Source: Vitis vinifera (lineage: Eukaryota; Streptophyta; Magnoliopsida; Vitales; Vitaceae). From it: a stretch of DNA of 64,000 nucleotides. Below, one piece after another: positions 1 through 12,600 of the stretch (the first letter of the stretch is position 1; every line of letters starts with the position of its first letter). The DNA lies in contig NC_081812.1 of NCBI RefSeq assembly GCF_030704535.1, positions 22,481,501 to 22,545,500 on the forward strand, written 5' to 3'. The position numbers and the translations under genes are program-made. The notes under the pieces are model-generated. The model saw only the letters and a list, made by a program, of their open reading frames with translations, did not search any database and was not told the DNA's origin.

Positions 1-303
1 ATTTACGTTGTTTGTTTTTCTACTTTTTCTTAACTTATTATAAACTTTTTACTAAATAGAAAAAACCAAAATATGTAACTTTTTCTAAATAGAAAAAATA
101 ACATATTGATTTTTTTTACTTTTTAATACTTAATAGAAATAAAATACTGCAAAAACAAACAACCTAATATTTAACACTATTAAGCATTATAGTTCTATTT
201 AGAATTAAGTAAAAAAACAAACACCACCCCTCACCAAAGTATCAAAGAGAAAAAGTTGAATCCTAATAAAATACATATCCTCATAAACTACATGATTATG
301 CTT
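1..303. other. AT-rich non-coding DNA, probably last intron of the MurD gene
   Basis: Low-complexity A/T-rich sequence. I looked for the missing C-terminal MurD exon on the minus strand and did not find it, so this is probably the beginning of a further intron. Confidence 0.5.
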
Positions 304-323
304 TTATTGAAGAAGACACAAAC

Positions 324-3300
324 CATATCTTGCCACACTCCTAGCACAGTTGACAGCATCCTCCAGATTAGCAGCTTCAAAACAAGGAATGCTAAGACCA
401 TCATCAGATAGTGTCTTCTGTATCAGAGGTCCGGAAAATCCAAACTGGGGAGCATTATGCAAAGATATCATCATTCTTTCACGTAATGTAGTAACTAAGT
501 AAAAATTAATAAACCAGCACCCATACTAGTTCAGTTTCCACAAAGATGAGGGAAAAAGAAAAAAGATGGCATACAGTGATTACACATCGATGATACTTTA
601 GTGGTTCCACCAGCTGCTCAAAACCATTAGATTCTTGTGAATTTGAAACCTGCAAAATAAAAAATAAACTTAGTAGTTTGTATCTACTGCTACTGTTGGC
701 CCTGTACCATCACATTTTATAGTTTTATGAATTTAATGTTTCACTTCTAATAAAAACCAGGATAAATTACAGAAACCTTCCATGGGGTTTCTGACAATAA
801 CAAAGACCTGGCATTTTCCTGACAAGAAACAAAAACATTCCCTCCCTTTATGGTGCTTCATTGACAAGCAACCATCCCTCCACATCAGCAGTTGGAAACT
901 GCTGCCAACATCTCCCTCTAACGTCTGTAAAATGTTAAAATCACCATTTAGGATTCATTGTCTTTCTATGGACTCCACATTTCTAAATTTCCCCTCCAGT
1001 AAACTGCTTCTTGTGTAAATCAAAGACACTCTTCCAACATAGCTCTAATGCCAACAGAAAGGAAAAAAAAAAAGAAAAAAGGAACTGCTCTACAGGGTAA
1101 AAACTACAATATATTTGAGTTGTACACAAGGTTTAATGATTCAATATTGGACCCACCTATCAATGCTGTCAGCAGATTTCAAAGGAACATATGGCTATAT
1201 AGGGGGGATATGAATTACCAATAAATAAATGATGAGGGAGTTTTAATGAGAACTCAAGTGTTTTACAAATTGAGTCATTTTCACATTAATTTTGCAAGCA
1301 ACTTCTTTTTTATTGGGAACAAACAAACCAATCATTTTAGAGAAAATGAATACTAAAGAACAAGAAGGATGAGTTATCATGCATAAAGAAGAAGAACATC
1401 AAAACACGGCAAGGATAAGGAGAGGTTTTTGCAAGTAACTCATGAATTAAAAAAACCAAAGCAAGATAAATAGCTGTATTTTTCTTTCTACAAGATAATA
1501 ATCATCTTTTCAAGGTTGTGTTAGGATTCAAACCACACACAACAGAATTCTATTAGCAATGGAGGAAAGAGCCAACAATCAAGAAAATTGCATTGATAAA
1601 AAAAATTACAAAGATTGGGTAGCAGACATTCGAGAGGTCTGCAAACTCTCCCCACAGTCTCACTTAACAACCTTTTTCCTGCCTCCTCTATTTTTCCTTT
1701 TTCTTTTTTTTTATTCTCAATCCTCACTAACTCAGCCCCAAAGATCCCAATGCAGTCTAACAGAATCCAGCTCAGCACAACTAACAAAAAGCAACCAAAT
1801 TACACTAAAAAGGATAAAGGTTGTTCATTGATTATTTTTGGCTCGCCTAGTGAAACGCACTGGAGGTCTATTAGGTTGATGATCTGGGATTCATTCTTTA
1901 CGACTCTGAACAGTTTAACTCTTAGTTATAGAAAACACCGTTTAGAAGTAGATATGAAGCACTCATAAATAAATAAATAAAAAGAAGCTAGTAAAGTAAT
2001 CTTCCTCACAAGACCATTTTAGCCATGTCACATAATCAGCAGCAATAATAAAACACAAGGGGAAAATTGCTTTCATTGGCCATATTCCAGATTTCTTTCA
2101 AACGTGAGACAAACCACATGTGCATCTACACGCATATTTCCACCACTTAAGCTTATCAACCATATGATAACAATCATGTCAATAACTCGTCATTTGGGTG
2201 TGAGACAGTTCTTTTCTGATGTGCCTATGATTATTTCGAGATCCAAAAGAAAGTAATAGACTCCAGAGATTGATATCCAAGTAGATATCGTGGGCATTCA
2301 TACACTTAAAGGAAGCGAACAGAGAATTGGGTTGCCTGTACAAAAAAGAAGAAAAGAAAGAAAGAAAGAAAAAGACAAAGTAACCTTTGCAAGACCACCA
2401 AGTAGAATCACAGATTTTTGCTCCTTCAGACCCAATAGTCCTGTGTATGTTGCTTCAACATTTGTTGCCTTGCTGTCATCTATCCAGGTAACTCCATAGG
2501 AATCCTTGTGTACTGCAGAATGATACTCAAAATCAGAACATTTGAATCCAAATGATAGAATATCTAATTATGGAAATTAATAAAAAAATGCTGGTGCACA
2601 AAAAATAAAAAATAAAAAAAAACGACTGAACCATCAATGCAAATAAAAAACAGAACTACTCAAAGTTTGATTAGAAAATAAAACTTTTCAAGGAGATATG
2701 CATGGATGTTCCGTGGTTTTTAAGGTCATTCCCCTTAACGTGTTACAACTAGATTGGCTAGCAGTGTGTAGTTCCAACGGGATGGTCTAGCCAAGAGAGC
2801 TTGCTCGTAGTTTTCACAGTGTAGTTTCTTGTTCTTTTATTGTGTTGTTTAGTTTTATCTTTGGAGGGAGGATTCCTCATCCTTCTTTTGTACTTCTTTT
2901 TCTATCAATATATATAATTGTTGTTTCCTATCAAAAAAAATATGCATGGATGTTCAATGACAACAAGATTCAAAGATATTTTTGTCCATTTTTCATTTTT
3001 CATTTTTTATTTTGTGCTATGTGACTGCGTATCTAATTTTCTGCAGGGAAAACCACTTTGACCAGTTAACATATGATAAAGATCCCAAATTCAATGCAAA
3101 TAATTTAAAATTGTGCTTTCAAATCAAGAAAAAATCCACAAGTAGCATTTTCACAAATCAAATATTCAGAAACTTCCTTTTAAGAGGAGGTTATAGATGT
3201 AGATTTCTATCAAATTGATTTTGCACATTTCAGATTAGTTAGACACCCAACAACAATACATATTCTGATTTCGCAGAAAAGGAGGTATATCTAACAGGTT

Positions 3301-3620
3301 CAACACAGACCAGTCTGCAATTTGCTTGAAGTATTTCCCATAAATTACATTCCAAATCAATATATTGTAATGCTGTCAATTCTCCCAACTAGACAATTCT
3401 TGAACAGGGAATCATGCCCTATAGATGATAACAGTGTAAAGCAACTGTTTTTTGAAATTGTCAATATAATGTAATGGTACGAGTAGGTCCAAAGGATCTT
3501 TCTTTTTGAAAACTACCTTAGTAAGTTTCATATTTATGCAAGAGTAATCCTTGCAATTAATCACAACCATGAGAATTTCTACTCAGGAAATTGCAGACTT
3601 GCAAACACAAAATAATAAAT

Positions 3621-3656
<36 letters not shown>

Positions 3657-6600
3657 CTATTTGCATAATCAAGTGCAGATTTGATTGTTTCTATTCTAAC
3701 AGTAAACATTCAGATATTACACTACAGAAACCATCAAACACATGGTTCTGTAAGGATCTCTCAAAAGAAAAAGAAGATGGTACAATATGACCAATAAGAT
3801 GACCATCCATTTCCACTTACCAATTTGCATCCTATGAGGTGGCACCCTCAGTTTTTCAATAGTTGAACTGATGGCTTCAGTATCAATTCCCATATCCAGT
3901 CCAAGAACAGATAATGCAGCCACTGCAGCATTGTAATAATTGTGTGTCCCCATCACATTCAAAGCACCCAATTTAAGCTCTGATACAACACCAATAGCAG
4001 GAACTCGTAAACTGGCAACCTTTTCCTCCTTATCAACCTTGAGCACATAAGAAACTAATGTCAATGCCACATATGATGAATAAAACAATCCAAAGTGAAG
4101 ATACATGATGAAGAAAATTCCTTTTCGATCACAAACTTAAAAAAATGGATTCCCAAACATATATAGACACATTGCCCATGTCGATGGGTGCAGGAATCAA
4201 GTTTAAATATGCCAATTTGGGTCATTTCTAGCGTCAAAATAGTAAGCATCAAAGAGTTTGATGTTCCATCATGAAATTGGATTGATATCTTAGATGGCAA
4301 CCCCTCTTATTGGGACTCCATATTTTTGTTTTGATAGGCTGTTCTCTTTCTTAAATATTTACTTGCAAAACTACTAAGCTGGAAACATGCCATTTTTAGA
4401 GATTTGAGTACTCAAATCCAAGATTTTCCTAATATATATTAGAACTGAGACATTTCTTACTTTGACACCTGGAAAGGCTCCTATCCAAGCTAGGTTAACT
4501 TCATTCACAAGTTCCTCCATTGCTTCATTCAAGAGCTTGTTACCTAGACAAATTATATAATTGGCAGTTATAAATAAACTTTCTGTAAGTTACAGAAAAG
4601 AATGAGAACCAACAAGATTTAAGAAACTAACAAAAGAAACCACATGCTAAAAACAAAGGTATGCTAACTGTCAAAACCATGAAGGTTGTTCTTAGCACCC
4701 TCTGCTTAAATATTCACTCATGGGATTCAAAATTGCCAGCCTCATTTATGAATGTAGTCATATGCACTAGTACACAAGATTCGTGCTTCACATTCCTTAA
4801 GAATACATTCAGAAATTGTATTAAGATCAATCTAATTTAACTGAAGGAAAACTTATGTTCTATAAATGAGGGAGGGTGTGTAGACAATAGAGATCTAATT
4901 AACAATTTAAATAGTGTACTATTTTAAATCGAAAATACCAAAAGGTAGAATTCCCAGCTTGCTGTTGGTCATGTGAGAAAGTAAGCGACACTTGGTGATT
5001 GCATAGTTCTTCATTGTTTTGTGCCTTTCTAGATGATCAGATGTGAGGTTTAAAACCACAGCAACCTGAAAATATGCTCATAAAATTAATAAATAGGAAA
5101 TAAAAACAAAAAACAAAGCCAATATGATGGTGCTTGGGAGGTTGTAATGCAATATCCTAGAACCCACTCACTGAAGGGCAGAAGTGCTTGTTAGGAACTT
5201 CCAGTTGATAACTGCTAACCTCCACAACTGCAACCTGGAAATTTGCTGTAACATCAGTTTAGCAAGTAACTATCTTGACCTTCAGAAAAGTAGATCAAAC
5301 CTTCAAGAAGCAACTAAATCATAAACTAAACACTTTGTGGATGGTGACATGCAAAAAATCATGGCATAAATACAATCGGCTGGAAAGAAACTGTCAACCA
5401 AAACAATCAAATTACCTGAAATACAGGTTTTGGAGAAGGACACGTCAAACATTGGATAGCAGCCTCCGAGAGTGGAATCCCAAGGTTCCCCCCAACAAAT
5501 ACCTCAATGCCTAAATGACTAAGCATCTGGTCAAAACAACAGAAAAATGACTAAGATTTTTTTCTTTGATAAGTGAGCACAAATTATATTAAAGGGCAAG
5601 AAGCCACAAAGCATATAGGGAGTATACAACATAGCCAAACCCAAAAACAAAAGAAACAAGCAGCCTCACCGGCCCTTAAGTAGCCGCTAGCCACTCCAAA
5701 AAGACTAAAAGCGAAGAGGACTCCTCTCCCATGTACACTCTAGCCCAACTCCACAAGTTATAAACAAAAGAATTTTTGAGTTTTTGTATATCCAAAGAAC
5801 CCCCCCTAAAAGTTAATCTATTTCTTTCCTTCCATACATCCAAAAAATACACAACGGGATGGAATACCAAATTTTTTTCCTCTTTCTCCCCACAAAAGGG
5901 CTCCTCCAACTAAGTAACACCTCTTTAACCGTCTCTGGGAACACCCAATGAACCCTAAACAAGGCAAGGACAATTTCCCAGAGGACCACAGTGTAAAAGA
6001 ATGTGATTTGCATTTTCCTCTTCACAACCACACAAAAAACAGCAATTAGGAAACCGCCATCCTCATTTTTTAAGCCTATCAAAGGTGAGGATCTTCCCCC
6101 ACGTGGCCTCCCAAGCAAAAAAGGCAGCTTTAGTTGGGACCTTGTCCACCCAAATGCATCTAACCGGGAAGGCGAGGGTATTGGGAGCAACTAGCAAATT
6201 GTAAGCATGTCTGACTCCAAAGGTGCCTTGACCCCCACCTTTCCATACCACTGAGTCCTCTTCTTGGGAGATCTTGAAGTTCCTCAGCATATTAAACAAA
6301 GCTCCTATTAAATCCAGCTCCCAATCATTAGAATCTCTAGCAAATCTGAGATTCCAGCCCCCTTGACCGAGGCTAGAGTCCCACACCTCATTAACCGTTG
6401 CATTCCTATGCACCACCAAGGCAAATAACTGAGGAAAAATTCTGGACAGTGCGTCGTTACCACACCAGTGATCAGTCCAGAATTTTACCTTAGTCCCTTA
6501 CCCACCCTTAAATATTATGTTATCCCAACACCAATTTGCCTCCTTCAAAATCTCCTTCCACACCCCCACTACTCCAAATGCCCCACAAGCTTCATTAGTC

Positions 6601-9600
6601 CGCCAGCCAAAGCCTTCTTGACCATACTTCACCCCGATCATTTTCTTCCAAATGATGTCTTTTTCAAAAGCAAACCTCCATATCCACTTGCCCAGCAAGG
6701 CTTTGTTAAGGAGATCAATCTTCTGTATACCTAGACCTCCTTTCTCCTTTTGAGTACACACCACCTCCCAATTGATTAGGTGGATTTTCCTTTCCATTCT
6801 TCCCCCTCCCCAAAGAAAGTCTCTTTGTAATTTTTCAAGCCTTCTTGCCACTATCTTGGACATTCGAAAAAGGGACAATTGATAAATAGGAATGCTGGCC
6901 AAAGTGCTCTTGATGAGGGTAATTCTCCCGCTCTTAGAAATGTATTGTCTTTTCCAAATGGCTAATCTTCTCCTCATTCTTTCTTCCACCCCATCCCACA
7001 TAGATATGGCCTTGTGGTGGGCTCCAAGGGGCAACCCCAGATAAACTGAAGGAAGAGCCCCCACTTTGCACCCAAGCTCCACTACCATTTCCTCAATTTC
7101 TTCTACCTCCCCAATAGGAATTAATTCACTTTTAGCTAGGTTTATTCTTAGCCCAGAAGCCGCCTCAAACCAAGCCAAAATCCAACTTAAAGAGGTTAGA
7201 TACTCTTTCCTTGCTTCACAAAAGATGATTGTGTCATCAACAAAGAGTAGATGAGAGACATCCATCTCCATCCTCCCTCTCCCCCGAAGACTACAACCTA
7301 AGATGAAACCCCTAACAACAGCCCTTCTTATGAGTGCACTTAGCACTTCCATACCCAGGACAAAGAGATAAGGAGATAGAGGATCTCCTTGACGCAGCCC
7401 CTTGGAACTTGAGAAAAAGCCTGTTGGCACCCCATTGACTAGGATAGAAAATTTGGCAGTTGAAATGCACCACCAAATCCACTTCATCCACCGAGACCCA
7501 AAACCCATCTTGTGCAAGACTTTAATGAGAAAATTCCAATTAATGCTATCGTAGGCTTTTTCAATGTCCAGTTTGCAAATTAGCCCTTTCTCCTTATGCT
7601 TATTCCAGAAGTCGATCACCTCATTAGCTATAAGCGAGGCATCCAAGATCTGTCTGCCCCTCACAAAGGCATTCTGGTCCACAGAAACCACCTTTCCTAG
7701 GACCTTCTTCAGCCTATTCGCCAACACCTTGGCCAAGAGTTTATACAGTCCCCCTAAAAGGCTGATAGGCCGAAAGTCCCCAAGGTCCTCAGCCCTCCCT
7801 TTCTTTGGAATTAGGATCAAGAAAGTGGTATTGAGGCTTTTGGCAAAAGATCTTTGCTCATAAAACTCCTTAAACAGATCCACAATCTCCTCCTTCACAA
7901 AGTCCCAATAAAATTGCCAAAAGGTCACTGTAAACCCATCCGGTCCAGGAGCTTTGTCACCCTTCATTTCCAACAAGGCAGAGTGGATCTCTTCCTTAGT
8001 GAATGGCAACTCCAAGACTTCAGCTTCACTGAAAAATGACTAAGATATTGTCATCAATTAATTCCTATAGCAGTGAGGTGAGTTTAGAACCAACAGAAAA
8101 AACTAAGTTACAGGAACAACAAAATTGTTTCAAGACTCTTTTTTATAGATACAAAACCAAGATGAATATATCCATTTTTACAAATATATCGATAATTTCA
8201 TTTTACAGATATAGGGATATATTAGGAAATATTGGTGGAAATTTTGACAAAAAAATTGATGGGACAAAAATTGATCATGGAAATGTCGGCAGAAACTCCA
8301 AAAAATGATAGAATAAGCAAAAATACGATATAATTTGTCATATTCGACAATAATATCATATGCGCTTATAAGAGAGTACATTAAATATTTGATTACATTA
8401 AATGTCAACAATCTCATCTTGTTAAAGATAATATTGGTACAAAAGACATAAAGTTTCAATAATGCTGATTGTATGTATGAACGTACAATGCAGAGGTATC
8501 TTGAGTTCTACCCACTACCTCTCCGTGGATGGGAAACTAAAGATTCTCCCATGTATTTGTTTCAAATCCTCCTTGTATTTGATATGGAATGTGGTATGAC
8601 ATTTTTGTAGAAGGAGGATTGTTAAAAATATCATAATCTTTATTAGTTGAATTTGAATCTATCGAATATTTTTTAGGAGGTTGATCATAACCCATAGTAT
8701 AAGATGGATAGATATTGGCTAAAATTGTTGGTCACATTTGATGAGTCACTGAATTAAAATTGTATAGATGGAAATGTTCATAAAAAAAAATCAATGGAAT
8801 ACAAATTGATCAAAACTCATGGAAATGTTAGAGAAAGTTCCAAAAAAATAATAAAATAAGGAAGAATATATACATGTTGAAGTTTTTATTGAAGTGTAAT
8901 TGACATATATTTGTGGTATTCGACAATAACATCATGTGCGATGATAATAAATATAAATTTTGCAAGTGTACACTCAAGTTAATGTACATTAAATACTTGA
9001 TTTCATTAAATGTCAAATAATTTATACATATTATATTGTAATGAACCTAATGGTCTTTTAGTACCAAAATGAAGTTTGATGTGATTCCATTGCATTGTTA
9101 GATGAAGGAATCTCATCTTGTCGGAAGCAATATTGGTACAAAGACATAGGGTTTCGATAATATTAATTGTAAATACAAACATATCATGCATAGGGTATAA
9201 AGTCCCACCCTCTACCTCTCCATGGATGGGAAACTTGAGGTTCTCCCATATGTTTATTTCAAATCCTCCTTGTATTTGGTATGAAATGTGGTATGACATT
9301 TGTGTGAATACAGGATAATTAACATACCATAATTTTCATCAGTTAAACTTAAACCTATCAAATAATTTTGAAGAGACTTACTATAACCCATTTGATGAGT
9401 TATTGAATCAAGTCTTTATACTCATTGACTCAAAACTGGCTAAAAATGAGTCATCATTATATGGTGTTATCCTTCATTGTCTTCCTCTATATGGCTTTCC
9501 AATAGCTCCAATGCCTAGAGCGACTCTTCTAAAGTATGGTCTTTGTCTTGTGTATATAGTATGTGAAATCATCTTCACAAGTGAATGAGCTTAATGGATG

Positions 9601-12600
9601 TTTACTTTGGTGTTGTTGTTCAATATCATCATTTCTAGCATTATCATCATCTCAATCGTTTATTCTCTCCCCTCTTAAGACATCATTCTCGAGCATGTGT
9701 CGCAATTCATAAATCAAGATTTCTAACGTCATCATCAAGTGTAGAGAGTTGATTTGAAACAACTAGATGAATGGGCATAACACAAGTTAAGTCATACGAC
9801 AATTGGACAAAAGGTCGAAAAACTAATATTTAACCATCCTTATTGGGACAAAATGGCAAAGCTAGTGTCACTATATGAGTCATTGTACTCCATTTTTCAA
9901 ATCATGGATTCAAAAGTTGTTCCCATAATGCCATTTGTCTACGAGTTAATTTGAGTGATAAAAAAAAACCTTGATTGGATGTTACAAATCATCAAAGACC
10001 GTTAAAATAAAACACTCAAACATCCACTTCATGCGACAAGTAACTAAGAACTATCCATTTTTAAAGGTTGTTAGTTTTTAATGTATTAATTTTATTTTAC
10101 AAAATATTAATTCTATTTAACTATTATAGTATACTTTCTCAATCCAAGGTTTCAATATAAACTTAGAGTTGGTAGCAATCCCGACCTACTTGAAGTAACC
10201 CATGAGGTTTTTGCCAAATTAGACCCTACAGTCGAAGCCCTTGATCAATTTGGAAATGAGGTAAATTAATAGGGTTATAATACAAAGTTGTTTAAATTAC
10301 AATTTCATTTGATAGTGACATATTGAATAGGTAGTTTATATTCTTTTGGGATGCAAAGAGAGGATTTGATGATCAAGTAACGATTGCATCGAGGTTAGAA
10401 ATGGTTCCCAATGAGCATTATTTATTAATAGAAATATGATTTCACTATCATATCATTGTAGATTTAGAACATAAGTATTCATATCATTTATTTGGTGGCA
10501 GTTGAATGGTGGTTCATGTATGAAAACTAGACCTTTACATTGAGGAAGTTGACTAGCAAGGTTCTATCACAAACCACATCATCTTCAGCTTGTGAGACGA
10601 ATTGGAGCACATTCACTTTAATCCACACAAAACAAAAAAATTGTCTTGCTTACCCCAGACTACAACAATTAGTTTTTAATTTCTATAACATTAAACTAAA
10701 TATGCAATATGAAGGAAGAAAATGATAAAGTTGTCAAGAAAGATTACCTTGATTTGCTTTACATTTCGGTTGAGAAAAATGAAGAAGAGGAAAATCAATT
10801 GTTCCAATGGGTCAAGCAAAGACACTTGGGTGATGATGTTAAAAATCCCGATCCACAAATTGCCACACATACTCGAGAATGAAGTGTTGATGTTCAAAGG
10901 GTGTTATTCAAATAAGTTTATGGTGAGAGTTGCAATAAAGACACAAAAGTTTCATTTTAGTGGGCAATCAATTCCCATCCTCTCATTGTCTCCACTGATA
11001 TTAGACATAATAGACCTAGTCCTATTATTTTTTTTTTTGTTCTAGTTATGATGCTTCAAGAGGAAAGGGAACCAACAATATAGATGATGATAATGTTGGA
11101 AATGGAGGGGATATTTAACAACAACACGAAAGTAAACATCCATTAAGTTCATTCACTTGTGAAGATAATTTCACACACTGTATACAAGTTGAAGACCATG
11201 ACTCTAGAAAAGCCGGTACATGCATTGGAGTTATTGGAAAGCCATATAAAGGGAGACAACGAAGGATGACACCATATAATGAGGACTCGTTTTCAGCTAA
11301 TTTTGAGTCAATGAGTATAGAGACTTAATTCAATGACTCATCAAATGCAACCAATATTTACTCCCTTTATATAATGAGGTATGGTAAGTCCCTTTATACA
11401 ATAAGGTATGGTAAGTCTCCTCAAAATCATTTGATAGGTTCAAGTTCAATTGATGAAAACTATGATATGTTAACTATTCTCCTTCTACACGAATGTCATA
11501 CCACACTTCATGTCAAATAGAAAGAGTATCTAAAACAAACACATTGGAGAACCTCAAGTTTCCCATCCATGGAGAGGTAATGGGTTGGACTAAAGATACC
11601 TATGCATCACATGCTTGTACTTACAATCAATATTATCGAAACTCCACGTCCTTGTACCAATATTGTTTCTAACAAAATGAGATTCCTTCATCTAACAATG
11701 CGATGAAACCACATCAATCTTCATTTTGATACCAAAGGACCATTAGGTTCATTACATTATAATATGTATAAATTATTTGACATTTAATGAAATCAAGTAT
11801 TTAATGTACATTAGCGTTGAGTGTACACTTACAAAATTTATATTTATTATCATCCCACATGATATCATTGTTGAATATCACAAATTCATACATATGTCAA
11901 TTACACTTCAAAAACAACTTCAACATGTATATATTCTTGCTTATTCAATTTTTATTTTTTTCTCTAACATTTCCATGAGTTTTGATCAATTTATGTTCCA
12001 TCGATTTATTTTTTGTTAAAATTTCCATCAATATTTTCTAATATATCCATCAAATTAAAGTACTGATATATCTATAAATATTGATATATTCATCCTCGCT
12101 CCAAACTAAGTACAAAATAATTCATCATCTCTAGTAAGTGATCATATCAACAAAACCATGCCTGCTTTAATTCGATTTGTTTTTTTTAAGGCAAAGATAG
12201 AATATGTTAAAAGCGCCAAACAAAAGGGTGCACAGAAGTGTACGCATGGTATACGAAGTCCCCAAAAGGCCAAACAAGCCTACTTTACTTCAATTCATAC
12301 TCATTATATTACACAAAAAGATATATTCAGTAAACTAATAGGTCATTTCCTCTCCTTTTTTTCATTTAACAAGGAACCAATTCTTATCCTACGTTGGATG
12401 GATTGGGGTTTCAACTACTCAAAATTGAAAAACATGACAATTTAAAACTAAAATGAAATATGTTGAAGAATTAAAATAATAAAATAAATTACAAGACCTG
12501 TCCAGAAAAAGTAGCAACAGTAGATTTTCCATTTGTTCCAGTCACTGCTAATATCTTAATACTTCTTGGAAGAATTTCTGCAGCAAAATCCAACTCAGAC

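Larger units (their letters stand above)
8161..12094 (+). mobile_element. hAT-derived element with long inverted arms
   Basis: A left arm (8767-9628) and a right arm (11110-12029) are inverted copies of each other, leaving a loop of about 1.48 kb. The left side carries a second, more diverged copy of the outer arm (8161-8764) in tandem; it matches the right arm out to about 12094. The loop and the right arm together hold the C-terminal half of a hAT transposase. The left arm is thus an inverted copy of the element's own 3' end, in place of the expected 5' half with its BED finger. A 9-bp direct repeat AAACTAAGT (8100-8108 and 12103-12111) may be a target-site duplication, but the termini do not pair well there. 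The element lies in MurD intron 4. Confidence 0.7.

Noticed and set aside
1559-1968. Overlapping open frames on both strands in MurD intron 10
   Set aside because: Low-complexity, no domains, inside a well-supported intron.
8161-12094. Classical Mutator-type element based on the long inverted arms
   Set aside because: The coding remnant in the loop and right arm is hAT-type (SSACETNWSTF dimerisation segment), and no MURA-like or MULE zinc-knuckle coding is seen. I therefore call it an inverted-duplicated hAT derivative.
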